Assembly: GCA_036391875.1 (NCBI GenBank)
Contig: DASVZA010000016.1
Span: 124,001-188,000 of the forward strand
DNA from: Parasulfuritortus sp036391875
Lineage (GTDB): Bacteria; Pseudomonadota; Gammaproteobacteria; Burkholderiales; Thiobacillaceae
Direction: 5' to 3'
Length of the DNA: 64,000 nucleotides
In this document: positions 23,737-34,000 of the stretch, piece by piece
Numbering within the stretch: position 1 is the stretch's first letter
Layout of the letters: each line of letters starts with the position of its first letter
Notes under the pieces: generated by a model
The model's input: the letters and a program-made list of their open reading frames with translations, nothing else
Database searches by the model: none
What the model was told of the DNA's origin: nothing
Program-made: the position numbers and the translations under genes

Positions 23737-26700
23737 CTAGTTGTCCCGTTTCGAAGAACGCCACTGGTCCAGCAGGGCCAGGGCGGCCTCGTAATCGAAG
23801 CCGTCGACACTGTGCTGGATTCGCTCCACCAGATCGGTGCCCAATACGCCGGAGAGCGATGCCTTCTGCTCCCGCACCAGGCCTGCGGCCCGGACATTGC
23901 CCTCGGCCAACAGGTGAACGATATCCTTGATCAATTCATTGACGTCGAGGGGAGCGACTTCGCCGGCCAGGTCGTCCTGCGGCAGGTATCCCGCAAGCGC
24001 GGCCGCCAGGGCATCATAGGCAGCCTGCACGGCGATCAGGGGTGATTCCAGCGCCGTCTCGCTGCCCGTATTCCGGATCTGCCGCTCCAGTGACTCGGCC
24101 TGGCGGGCGATCTCGTTCAGCCCGAGTGTGCCCGCCGCTCCCTTAAGGTTATGCGCCAGCCGGCGCGCTCCCCCGCTATCGCCGTCGGCCAGCAGGCGAC
24201 GCATCTCCCGCGCATCCTCGGCATGGAAGCGCAGGAATTTTTCCAGCAGCTCCAGGTAGGTCCGCACCCTGCCCCGCACGTTGCGCAATCCGAAGGTCAC
24301 GTCCACACCGACCAGGTTTTTCAATTCAGCGGGCAGTTCGACGACCCCGGGACCCGTCCGCCTGATGGCCACCGGCAGCCAGCGCTGCAGGGTGGCGAAC
24401 AGCAGATCGGGATCGACCGGCTTGGCCACGTGGTCGTTCATGCCGGCATCCAGGCAGCGTTCCCGATCCTCGCCGAAGGCGTTCGCGGTCATGGCCAGGA
24501 TGGGTAGGTCGGCCCGGCCAGGCAGCTTCCGAATGATGCGGGTCGCCTCCAGGCCGTCCATCACCGGCATCTGCATATCCATCAGGATCAGGTCGTAATC
24601 GTTGTTCCGGACTTTCGCCACCGCCTGGGCGCCGTCGTCGGCGACGTCCACCTGCAAGCCGCCTTCGCGCAGCAGGGCCACGGCCACCTCCTGGTTGATC
24701 GGATTGTCTTCGGCCAGCAGGATCCGCGCGCCGCCGTGTTCATAGGCCATTCGCTCCTCCGAAATCTCGGCCGACAGCTTATCGACCAGTTGCTGGGGCG
24801 CCACGCCGTCGCGTCGTCCGAGCCGGGCGGTGAACCAGAAGGTGCTGCCCCGGCCGGGGATGCTTTCCACGCCCGCCTCGCCGCCCATGAGTTCGGCCAG
24901 GCGGCGGGTAATGGCCAATCCCAGGCCGGTGCCGCCATAGCGGCGGGTCGTGGAGCTGTCGGCCTGCTCGAAGGTCTGGAACAGATTGGCCAGTTTGTCG
25001 GCCGGAATGCCGATGCCGGTATCGCTCACCTCGAACCGGGCCAACAGATCGGTATCGGTCGTTTCCAGGACTTTGGCCCGCAGGCTGATGCCGCCCCGCT
25101 CGGTGAATTTCACGGCATTGCCGAGATAGTTGAGCAGGGCCTGGCGGAAGCGGGTGAGGTCGCCGCTCACCACCGGCGGCAGGCCGTCGGGATCGGCCTC
25201 GAAGTTCAGGCCCTTGTTCTGCAAGCTTTCCCGGATCAGCGAGTGGACTTGGTCGAACAAGGCCGCCGGCGAGAAGTCGTTGATCTGAAGCTGCAGCTTG
25301 CCGGCCTCGATCTTGGAGATGTCCAGTATGTCGTTGATGACGCCGAGCAGGTGATTGGCCGCCTCGTTGATCTTGCCCAGCTTGTCCAGTTTTTCTGGGT
25401 CGCCAATGTGCCGGGCCAGCAGGTGGGTCAGCCCCATGATGGCGTTCATGGGGGTCCGGATCTCATGGCTCATGTTGGCCAGGAAAGCGCTCTTGGCCCG
25501 GCTGGCGGCCTCGGCCACCTCTTTGGCCCGCTCCAGTTCGTGGGTACGGCTTTCCACCAGATCCTCCAGATGGTGTCGATACTCTTCGAGTTCGGCCTCG
25601 ACCCGCTTGCGTTCGGTGATGTCCTCCTGCAGCGACAGGTAGTGGCTGATGCGGCCATCCTGCTGGCGGATCGGCGTGATATGGGCGGCTTCGGTATAGA
25701 ACTCGCCGTTCTTGCGCCGGTTGACGAACTCGCCCGACCAGGCCTGGCCTTCGCCGAGCGCCGCCCACAGACCGGCATAGGTCTCCGCGGGCGTGAGCCC
25801 GGAGCGCAGGAGCCGGGGCGTCCGGCCGATCACCTCGTCGCGGCTGTAGCCGCTGACGCGGACGAAGGCGTCGTTGACATATTCGATGCGCGTCTCGGTA
25901 TCGGTGATGACGATGCTGTCTGGGCTTTGCTCCACCGCCATGGAAAGCTTGCGCAGCTGGTCTTCCATGAGCTTGCGCTCGGTGATGTCCGACAACATGC
26001 TCAGCATGCGGGGCCGGCCTTCCAGTTCGACCATGTCGAGCGAGATGATCAGGTTGCCGGTCTCCCCGCTCTTGCGCCTGAAGCCCGCTTCGAAACGCTG
26101 CGCCTGGCCTTCCTCCTTGAGCCGGGCCACCATGGCGGTACGCTGCTCGACATCGACCCACAGGCCGATATCGAATACGGTATGGCCGATCACCTCTTCC
26201 CTGGCATAGCCGAAGGTGCGCAGAAAGGCCTCGTTGATGTCGACGATCTGGCCGCTGTCCGAGTCGCTGATGACGATCGCGATGGGATTGGCGTGGAATA
26301 CCGTCGAGAAGCGCTGCTCGCTGGCCTTGAGGGCGAGTTCGGTCTTCTTGCGCTCCGTGATGTCCTCGCTCAGGGCGATGAACTCGCCCGGTGCCGGCCG
26401 GTAGACGCCGTACGAGAACCATTTGCCCAGTGCCGCGAGGTAATGCTCCAGGTACTCGGGTTCGCCGGTCTCCGCCACCCGGGCGAAAACCGTCATGATG
26501 CCGGCGTTGTCCTGCACGTAGCCGGGGATCACCTCGCTCACCTTGCGGCCGACCACATCGTGCAGGCCGGTCATCCATTCGAAAGCGGGATTCACGGCCA
26601 GGTATTGGTAATCCACCGGACGGCCGTCCCGATACGCCAGCCGGCAATGGGCGTAGCTGTTCAGCATGTTGTTGAACAGGGAACGGTAGATTTCCTCGCT

Positions 26701-27483
26701 CCTGCGCAAGTCGTCCTCGCGCGCCTTGCGTTCGCTGACGTCGCGGCAGGCGCAGAAGAAACTGCCGTTCGGCAGGCTGACCGCATTCAGGTCGACCGGC
26801 ACGGGGTGGCCGGTCGCGCCCTGGATGCTGCATTCCAGGCGCATGAAGCCGGTCGCCACCAGGTGATCGAAATGCGCCTTGGCCTGTGCCGCCTCGCTGT
26901 CGGGCACGATATCCGAGACCCTCAGCCCGAGCAGTTCGGCAACGGGCTTGCCGGTCAGCTTGCAGGCCTGCTGGTTGGCGTAGATGAACCGGGCCTGGCG
27001 GTCGATGATCAGCACGCCATCGGCGGCGTTGTCGAGTATCGTGTGATACAGCGCCTCGCTCGCTCGCAAGGCGTTTTCCGCAGCCTTCCTGGCCTCCAGT
27101 TCGGCCACTTCCCTGAGCGCGCGCCGGATCGCCGGGACCAATCTGGCGAGGTTGGCCTTGAGCACGAAATCCCAGACGCCGATCTTGAGCAGCTCGACCG
27201 CCTCTTCCTCGCCGACGCTGCCCGAGATCAGGATCACCGGCAGATCCGGGTGGATGGCCTGGATGCGCTGCAGGCTGGTCCGAAAATCCATGCCCGGCAC
27301 CTTGTAGTCGGACAGCAGGACATCCCAATCCGACGCCAGCGCGGCATCCAGTTCCGGATAGCTGGCGACGCGCCGGATTTCGATCTGGTCGAAGCCGTTC
27401 TGGCGCAAATTCCGCTCGGTGAGCAGGAAATCAGCCGGCTCATCCTCGATTGCCAATATCCGCAGCGGTTCGTCCTTGCCCAT
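23737..27483 (-). CDS. Hybrid sensor histidine kinase, REC-PAS4-HisKA-HATPase-REC-HPt
   Basis: A 1248-aa cytosolic phosphorelay kinase with no membrane helices. Order: receiver (1-125, Asp59 in LLSDYKVPGMDF); four PAS domains (about 145-640); HisKA with FLANMSHEIRTPMNAIMGL; HATPase with NYLGNAVKFTERGG, DTGIGIPADK and GGTGLGLAITRRLAELMGG; second receiver ILLAEDNPINQE and LILMDMQMPVMDG; HPt with LAHNLKGAAGTLGL, whose histidine takes the final phosphoryl. The N-terminal receiver means it also acts as the target of another kinase, probably one upstream in the block. Its C-terminal half is strikingly similar to the kinase at 31084-36513. The 156 bp after its stop hold nothing I can support. Confidence 0.92.
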   Translation of the reverse strand: MGKDEPLRILAIEDEPADFLLTERNLRQNGFDQIEIRRVASYPELDAALASDWDVLLSDYKVPGMDFRTSLQRIQAIHPDLPVILISGSVGEEEAVELLKIGVWDFVLKANLARLVPAIRRALREVAELEARKAAENALRASEALYHTILDNAADGVLIIDRQARFIYANQQACKLTGKPVAELLGLRVSDIVPDSEAAQAKAHFDHLVATGFMRLECSIQGATGHPVPVDLNAVSLPNGSFFCACRDVSERKAREDDLRRSEEIYRSLFNNMLNSYAHCRLAYRDGRPVDYQYLAVNPAFEWMTGLHDVVGRKVSEVIPGYVQDNAGIMTVFARVAETGEPEYLEHYLAALGKWFSYGVYRPAPGEFIALSEDITERKKTELALKASEQRFSTVFHANPIAIVISDSDSGQIVDINEAFLRTFGYAREEVIGHTVFDIGLWVDVEQRTAMVARLKEEGQAQRFEAGFRRKSGETGNLIISLDMVELEGRPRMLSMLSDITERKLMEDQLRKLSMAVEQSPDSIVITDTETRIEYVNDAFVRVSGYSRDEVIGRTPRLLRSGLTPAETYAGLWAALGEGQAWSGEFVNRRKNGEFYTEAAHITPIRQQDGRISHYLSLQEDITERKRVEAELEEYRHHLEDLVESRTHELERAKEVAEAASRAKSAFLANMSHEIRTPMNAIMGLTHLLARHIGDPEKLDKLGKINEAANHLLGVINDILDISKIEAGKLQLQINDFSPAALFDQVHSLIRESLQNKGLNFEADPDGLPPVVSGDLTRFRQALLNYLGNAVKFTERGGISLRAKVLETTDTDLLARFEVSDTGIGIPADKLANLFQTFEQADSSTTRRYGGTGLGLAITRRLAELMGGEAGVESIPGRGSTFWFTARLGRRDGVAPQQLVDKLSAEISEERMAYEHGGARILLAEDNPINQEVAVALLREGGLQVDVADDGAQAVAKVRNNDYDLILMDMQMPVMDGLEATRIIRKLPGRADLPILAMTANAFGEDRERCLDAGMNDHVAKPVDPDLLFATLQRWLPVAIRRTGPGVVELPAELKNLVGVDVTFGLRNVRGRVRTYLELLEKFLRFHAEDAREMRRLLADGDSGGARRLAHNLKGAAGTLGLNEIARQAESLERQIRNTGSETALESPLIAVQAAYDALAAALAGYLPQDDLAGEVAPLDVNELIKDIVHLLAEGNVRAAGLVREQKASLSGVLGTDLVERIQHSVDGFDYEAALALLDQWRSSKRDN

Positions 27484-27567
27484 TGATGTTACCTACCCTT
27501 GTATACGTCCCAGGCCGGGGCTCCATGCCCATTTTCCATCGTCTTCTCGATCGCCTTGCGGCGGCCG

Positions 27568-28005
27568 TCAGGCAACGGGCGGCGGCTCGTTGGTCATCAG
27601 CCAATACATGCCGAGACGGGCCACCGTCTCGGCGAACTCGGTGAAGTCGACCGGCTTGCGGACGAAGCTGTTGGCGCCGTTCTCGTAGCTTTTCAGACGG
27701 TCCCGCTCCTCGTCCGAGGAAGTCAGGATGACCACCGGCAGCAAAGCGGTGCGGGCATCGGCCCGCAACCGTTCCAGCACCTCCAGCCCGGACAACCGCG
27801 GCAGGCCGATATCGAGCAGCACCACGGCCGGTAGTTCGGGGGCGCCCAAGCCGGCGAATTCGCCCTGCTGGAACAGGTAGTCCACGGCTTGCTGGCCGTC
27901 CCGGACGACATCCACCTTGTTGCCCACGTTGACCTTGCGCAGCGCACGCAATATCAACAGTTCGTCCTGCGGATTGTCTTCCACCAGCAATATGCTTTTG
28001 CTCAT
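27568..28005 (-). CDS. Single-domain response regulator (Rcp1-like)
   Basis: A 145-aa receiver with no output domain. ILLVEDNPQDELLILRAL gives the acidic pocket, VVLLDIGLPRLSGLEVLERL has the phospho-acceptor Asp65, VVILTSSDEERD the conserved Thr/Ser and NSFVRKPVDFTEF the conserved Lys. The extended loop between strands 2 and 3 (DYLFQQGEFAGLG) is typical of Rcp1-type regulators that pair with phytochrome-like kinases. The ATG at 28005 overlaps the stop of the preceding kinase by one base (TGATG) and has AGGAGAGGG upstream, so the pair is coupled. It can relay phosphate to an HPt such as those of the hybrid kinases in this block. Confidence 0.92.
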   Translation of the reverse strand: MSKSILLVEDNPQDELLILRALRKVNVGNKVDVVRDGQQAVDYLFQQGEFAGLGAPELPAVVLLDIGLPRLSGLEVLERLRADARTALLPVVILTSSDEERDRLKSYENGANSFVRKPVDFTEFAETVARLGMYWLMTNEPPPVA

Positions 28006-31000
28006 CAAACCCTCTCCTGTTCCGTCGTGGTCGTAGCCGGATCGGCAAGCGTGAAACAAAAACGGGCGCCCCGGCCGGGGGCGCCTTCGGCTTCGATCGT
28101 GCCGCCATGCCGGCGCACGATGCGCTGCACGGTGGCCAAGCCGATCCCGATGCCGGTGAACTCCTCCTGCCGGTGCAGGCGCTGGAAAGGTTGAAACAGC
28201 TTTACGGCATGGCTCATGTCGAAACCGGCACCGTTATCGGCCACGCACACCCTCCCCCTCCCGTTTTCCTCAGCATAGACCTTGATCTCCGCCTTGGCGG
28301 TCCTGGCCGTATATTTCCAGGCGTTGTCCAACAGATTTTGCATGACCACCCCGACCATGCGGGGATCGCCCTGGACGGTCAGGCCCGGCTCCACCTGCCA
28401 TGCCAGCGTGCGGGCCGGCTCGGCTTCGGCCAGTTCCGCCAGGATGCGGCCCGCCAAGGCCGTGATGTCGACCGGCTCGCGCTCCAGCTGGTTGCGGGTG
28501 CTGCGCGACAAGGTCAGCAGGCCGTCGATCAGGTCGCTCATCTTCTGGCTGGCGATGCCGATCTGGTCGAGATAAAGCTTGGCTTCACCGTCCAGCTTGG
28601 CGCCGTAATCCTCCTGCAGGGCCCTGCTGAAACCGTTCATGGCCCGCAACGGTGCCCGCAGATCGTGCGAAACTGCATAGGCGAAGCTGTCCAGTTCGGT
28701 GTTGGCCGCCGTCAATTCGGCCGTCCGTTCCAGCACTCTCTGCTCCAGATCGGCGTTGAGGCGGCGTATTTCGATTTCCGCTTCCTTGTCGCGGGTGATG
28801 TCCTCGGAAAACAGAACGATGCCGCCCACCTCGCCGTCGCTCCGATGCCAGGGCCGCACCTCCCAGCGCAGCCATTGCACGCTGCCGTCCTCGCGCTCGA
28901 AGCTGTCTTCGTCGAACTTGACCACTTCGCCCGCCAGGCTGCGGCGATGCGCCTCGCGCCAGCTGTCCGGTATTTCAGGGAATATTTCGTAGTGGGAATG
29001 GCCGATGATGTCCCGCCCGCCGAGCCGGTAATCGTCCAGCCAGCGACGGCTGACCGCGAGGTAGCACATCTCGCGATCGAACATCGCCAGCGAGGCCGGC
29101 GCATGCTCGACGAACAGTTGCAGCCGTTCTTCGCTCTCGCGCAGGGCGGCCAAGGCCCGGTTGCGTTCGGTGATGTCCAGCACCATGCCGATGACGGCCG
29201 GGCGGCCCTTGTAATCGAATTCCCGGCCATGCACCTCGGCATCGATGCGCCGCCCGTCCCGCCGGAGGCCGGCGAAGGTATAGCGGATGTCGCTGATCTC
29301 CCCGTCCAGACGGCGGCGCACGTTTTCCGCCACCCGGGCACGGTCTTCCGGACTGACCAGGTCGGCGACCGGGACCCGATCGACCAGCTCGTCGGCCGAA
29401 TCGTAGCCGAAGATCGCCGCGAAGCCCGGATTGACGTAGCGGAACACGCCGCCCTGGATCACGTAGATGCCGATCAGGGACTGCTCCACCAAGCCCCGGA
29501 AGCGGCCCTCGCTTTCACGCAGGGCCAGTTCGGCCTGCTTGCGCTCGGTGATGTCCTGCACCGTGCCGTGCAGGTTGACGACATTGCCGTCGGCATCCCG
29601 CGTCGCCTCGCCCCGGGCGACGATCCAGCGGTGCACGCCATCCGGCCGGACCACTTCGGCATCGCAGGTATAGCTGTCGCCCTGGGCCAGCCCCCGCTCC
29701 ACCTCGGCACTCAGGCGCGCCCAGCTCTCCGGGGTAAAATATTGCGCGACTTCCGGATAGATCGCCGGCGGCAGATCGGTCGAGCGGCCGTAGATCCGGA
29801 ACACCTCCTCCGACCAGGTATGCCTGCCGGTGCCGGTATCCCATTCCCAGCTGCCCACGCTGGCGAGTTTCTGCGCCTCGTTCAAGGCGATCGCGCTGTC
29901 CCGCAGTGCCTTTTCCGACTGCTTCTGGGCGGTGATGTCGCGGGCGATCTTGGAAGCCCCGATGATGCGCCCCGATTCGTCCCTGATCGGCGAAACCGAG
30001 ATCGAGGCGATGATGGTCCGGCCGTCCTTGCGGACCCGTTCGGCCTCGTAATGGCTGACCCGCTCGCCGTGGCTGATTTTATCCAACAGGTTCGCCTCGC
30101 CATTCTCCCGGCCGGGCGGATAGAGCATGCGAATGGAGCGGCCGATCGCTTCCTGGGCCGTATAACCGAAGATGCGCTCCGCCCCCGGGTTCCAGCTGGT
30201 GATCCGGCCGTCGAGATCCGTGCCGACGATGGCGTCGTCCGAGGAATCGATCACCGCCTTGAACCAGGCCTCCGCCTTGTGCAGCGACTCCTCCGCCTGC
30301 TTGCGGAGCTGGATGTCTTCGATCACCGAGATGAAATAATCCGGCGCCCCCGCCTCGTCGCGCGCCAGGGCGACGGTCAGGTTGACCCAGACCATGCCGC
30401 CGCCCTTGCGCAGATAGCGCTTTTCCATGGTGTAGGTGGCGATCTCGCCGGTCAGCATTTTTTCCACATAGGCCAGATCGGAGTTCAGATCGTCCGGATG
30501 GGTGATGTCCTGGAAGCCGAGCAACTGCAACTCGTCCCAGCCATAGCCGACGATATCGCAAAGCTTCTGGTTCACCATCAGCCAGCGGCCGTCCGGCGCG
30601 ACCAGGGCGATGCCGACCGCGGCCTGGTCGAACGTGCTGCGGAAGCGCCGCTCGCTTTCGCTCAGCGCGTCCTGGGCCGAGCGGGCCTGCCGCCAATGGT
30701 TCAGCGCCGTGCGCCGGGTGCGATGCAAGGTTTCGCTGAGTGCGCTGACCAGGACTCCGTTCGAGAGCAGGAAGAGCCATTGGACCAGGTCGTGGATCTT
30801 GCCGATCATCAGGCTGCCCTGAGGCGGAATCGCCAGGTAGTCGATGCCGATGGCCGCCGTCGCCGTCGCCGCAAGGCCGGGACCTAGCCCGCCCAGCAGG
30901 GCGCTGAGAATGACGGGTAGCATGAAAATGATCAGCAGCGGCCGATCGCCGAAGTTCACGGCCATTGCCGACCGAAACGCCAGGAAGGCCAGCGACACCC

Positions 31001-31058
31001 CGATCGCCAAGGCATAGATCTGCCAGCGGGGCAGGCCGGTCCGGGTCAAATCGAGCAT
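28005..31058 (-). CDS. Membrane sensor histidine kinase, DUF4118-PAS5-HisKA-HATPase
   Basis: A 1017-aa kinase. The N-terminus has a DUF4118-like (KdpD-type) four-helix membrane region (YALAIGVSLAFLAFRSAM, then PVILSALLGGLGPGLAATAT). Five PAS domains follow (about 125-770), each followed by the ITERKQAE type linker. The HisKA domain has YAVSHDLRAPLRAMNGF with the phospho-histidine, in the style of bacteriophytochrome kinases, and the HATPase ends GIGIGLATVQRIVRRHGG. There is no receiver; the partner is the coupled single-domain regulator downstream. The start at 31058 (GGTGGATCGATC before ATG) avoids a 38-nt overlap with the upstream kinase that an ATG at 31121 would create. The ligands are unknown. 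Confidence 0.9.
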   Translation of the reverse strand: MLDLTRTGLPRWQIYALAIGVSLAFLAFRSAMAVNFGDRPLLIIFMLPVILSALLGGLGPGLAATATAAIGIDYLAIPPQGSLMIGKIHDLVQWLFLLSNGVLVSALSETLHRTRRTALNHWRQARSAQDALSESERRFRSTFDQAAVGIALVAPDGRWLMVNQKLCDIVGYGWDELQLLGFQDITHPDDLNSDLAYVEKMLTGEIATYTMEKRYLRKGGGMVWVNLTVALARDEAGAPDYFISVIEDIQLRKQAEESLHKAEAWFKAVIDSSDDAIVGTDLDGRITSWNPGAERIFGYTAQEAIGRSIRMLYPPGRENGEANLLDKISHGERVSHYEAERVRKDGRTIIASISVSPIRDESGRIIGASKIARDITAQKQSEKALRDSAIALNEAQKLASVGSWEWDTGTGRHTWSEEVFRIYGRSTDLPPAIYPEVAQYFTPESWARLSAEVERGLAQGDSYTCDAEVVRPDGVHRWIVARGEATRDADGNVVNLHGTVQDITERKQAELALRESEGRFRGLVEQSLIGIYVIQGGVFRYVNPGFAAIFGYDSADELVDRVPVADLVSPEDRARVAENVRRRLDGEISDIRYTFAGLRRDGRRIDAEVHGREFDYKGRPAVIGMVLDITERNRALAALRESEERLQLFVEHAPASLAMFDREMCYLAVSRRWLDDYRLGGRDIIGHSHYEIFPEIPDSWREAHRRSLAGEVVKFDEDSFEREDGSVQWLRWEVRPWHRSDGEVGGIVLFSEDITRDKEAEIEIRRLNADLEQRVLERTAELTAANTELDSFAYAVSHDLRAPLRAMNGFSRALQEDYGAKLDGEAKLYLDQIGIASQKMSDLIDGLLTLSRSTRNQLEREPVDITALAGRILAELAEAEPARTLAWQVEPGLTVQGDPRMVGVVMQNLLDNAWKYTARTAKAEIKVYAEENGRGRVCVADNGAGFDMSHAVKLFQPFQRLHRQEEFTGIGIGLATVQRIVRRHGGTIEAEGAPGRGARFCFTLADPATTTTEQERV

Positions 31059-31083
31059 GATCGATCCACCCGGCAGGCTACCG

Positions 31084-34000
31084 CTATCGCAGGTCGACAG
31101 ACTCCTGTCCTTGCCCATCACCGCCTCCCGTTTTATTGGTCATGGCCGACCGCAGGATGCCCAGGGCCGTCTCGTAATCGAAATTCTGTATCCGAAACTG
31201 GATTTCCTTGACCGTGCTTTCGCCCAGCCCGCCGCGCAGCAGCGCCAGGTTGTCAAACAGCATCGTTTCCGAACTGACGTCGCCTTCATCCAGCCGTCTT
31301 TCCAGTTGCGGCAGCAAGGCTGCCAGCGCCCCCCGATCAAACGGCCGTTCGGCCTCCGCCGTCACGCCCAGGGCGGCGACCGCCTGCGCCAGGTCGGCCT
31401 GTTCCTGCTCGATGGCCGTTGCCAGGGTGTCGATCTCGGCTTTCGAGTCGACCAGTTGCAGGGCGCGTTGCAGATCGATCGCCTTCTTCTGGATCCGGGT
31501 CAGGCCGAGGGTACCGGCGGCCCCTTTCATGGCATGGGTCAGTTGCCGGGCCCGCTCGACATCCCCGGCCTGCAGGCTGTGCTGCAGTTCGGCCATGTCG
31601 GAGCCATGATGTTCGACGAATTTGCGCAGCAGGCGGCAATAGACCGGGACATTGCCGCGCACGTTGCTCAGACCGAGCAGATAATCGACGCCAGGCAGCT
31701 TCTCCAGCTTGTCGGCCCAGTCGCCCTGCCCCGGCAGCGGCGCCGGCGCAGCCGATGCCCGGCCGGGAGGCAGCCATTTCAGCAAAGCGGCATAAAGCGT
31801 GGGCGGGTCGACCGGCTTGGCCACGAAGTCGTTCATGCCGGCCTCCAGGCAGCGTTCACGATCTTCGCTCATGGTGTTGGCGGTCATGGCCAGGATGGGC
31901 ACCGCCGCCTGCTCCGGCATGGCGCGGATCCGCCGGGTCGCCTCCAGGCCGCTCAGCACGGGCATCTGCATATCCATGAGGATCAGGTCGTAATGGTTCC
32001 GGCCGGCCTTGGCCACGGCCTCGGCGCCATTCGCCGCCACCTCGACGATCAGGCCGACCTCGCCGAGCAGCGCCGTCGTCACTTCCTGGTTGATCGGATT
32101 GTCCTCGGCCAGCAGGACGCGGGCACCGCGATGGCTGCGTTGCAACTCGGATTCGGCCGAATAGCGTGCCACATCGCCCGGCTTTCCGGCTCCGGCCAAG
32201 GCCGCTCCTTCCCGTCGCCCCAGGCGGGCGGTGAACCAGAACGTGCTGCCCTTGCCGGGCTCGCTTTCCAGTCCGGCCTCGCCGCCCATGAGTTCAGCCA
32301 GTTGCCGGGTGATCGCCAGGCCGAGGCCGGTACCGCCGTATTTGCGCGTCGTCGAGTTGTCGGCCTGTTCGAAGGTCCGGAACAACTGGCTCTGCTTGTC
32401 CCGGGGAATGCCGATGCCCGTATCGCTGACCTCGAACCGGACCAGGATCTCGCGCCCGCCCGCATCGGCGACCCGCGCCCGCATCGCGATGCGGCCCCGG
32501 TCGGTGAACTTGATGGCGTTGGCCACGTAATTGAGCAATGCCTGCCGCAAGCGGGTCACGTCGCCCTTCAGGACCGACGGCAAGTCACCGACATCGAGGC
32601 TGAGTTCGAGCCCCTTGGCCTGCAGGCTGTCCTGGACCAGCGAGTGGATATGCTGGAACAGGGCATCGGGGCTGAAATCGACCTCCTCCAGGCGCAACCG
32701 GCCGGCCTCGATCTTGGAGATGTCGAGTATGTCGTCGATGATCGAGAGCAGGTGGTTGGTGGCGCCGTTGATCTTGTTCAGCTTGTCCAGACTGTCCGGA
32801 TCGGTCAGGCGCCGACCGAGCAGGTGGGACAGGCCCAGGATGGCGTTCATGGGGGTCCGGATCTCGTGGCTCATGTTGGCCAGGAAGGCGCTCTTGGCAC
32901 GGCTGGCGGACTCGGCGATCTCCTTGGCGTCGGCCAGTTCGGCGGTGCGCCGGCTCACCATCTCCTCGAGGTGGAAGCGGTATTGCTCCAGTTCGGCCTG
33001 CACCCGCTTCTGCTGGGTGATGTCCTCCATCACGGCCAGGTAGTGGGTGATCCGGCCATCGGCCTGGCGGATGGGGGAAATCTGGGCCAGCTCCACGTAT
33101 TCCTCGCCGTTCTTGCGCCGGTTGATGAACTCGCCCTTCCAGGGATGGCCCTGGGCCAGGGCCATCCACATGGCCTGATAGACCGCCCGAGGCGTCCTGG
33201 TCGACTGCAGGATGCGCGGGTTCTGGCCGAGCAGTTCCTGCCGCGCATAGCCCGAGGACTGGATCGCGGCCTCGTTGACGTATTCGATCCGCGCCTCGGT
33301 ATCGGTGATGATGATGCTCTCCGGCGTCTGCTCCACCGCCATCGACAGCTTGCGCAATTCGGCCCGGGCCTGGAGCTGGGCCGTGGCATCCCGGTCGATG
33401 CCGCGATAGCCGAGCAGTTTGCCCTGCGGGTCGAGGATGGGCGTGCCGCTGGTCAGGATGTGGCGCAGGCTGCCGTCCCTATGCCGGTTGGTGTTCTCCA
33501 GGTCGCGGAAGGCTTCGCGCCGGCCGATGATGGCTACGAACATAGCGCTCACCCGGTCCGCCTCGGCGGGCGGCATGAAGTCGAACGCCGTCCGGCCGAG
33601 CACCTCTTCCGGCCGATAGCCGAGTATGTCGACCACACTTTCCGAGGCATAGGTGAAACGGCCCTCGGCATCCACTTCCCAGATCCAGTCCGCCGAGACG
33701 GTCACGATGTCCTTGAAACGCTGCAGGCTGTCCTGCAAGGCCCGCTCCGAGCGTTTCTTTTCGGTGATATCGGTCCAGATGACCAGCACATAATCCCTGT
33801 CCTGGACGGCCACCACTCGCTCGCTGGCATGCAGGTCGCGCAGGCTGCCGTCCTTGCTCCGATGCTGGCTGTCGAACTCCAGCAATGCCCGGTCGGCCAT
33901 CAGGCCGACCAGCCTCGATCGGGCCCGCTCGGGCTCGGCGCTGATGTCCAGTAAATTTAGCGATGCGAATTCCGCGCGGCCGTAGCCCAGTCCCTCGCAG

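Noticed and set aside
25430..25500. A near-identical DNA stretch also present at about 32840-32910
   Set aside because: It is the conserved HisKA phosphorylation region of two paralogous kinases, not an independent repeat element.
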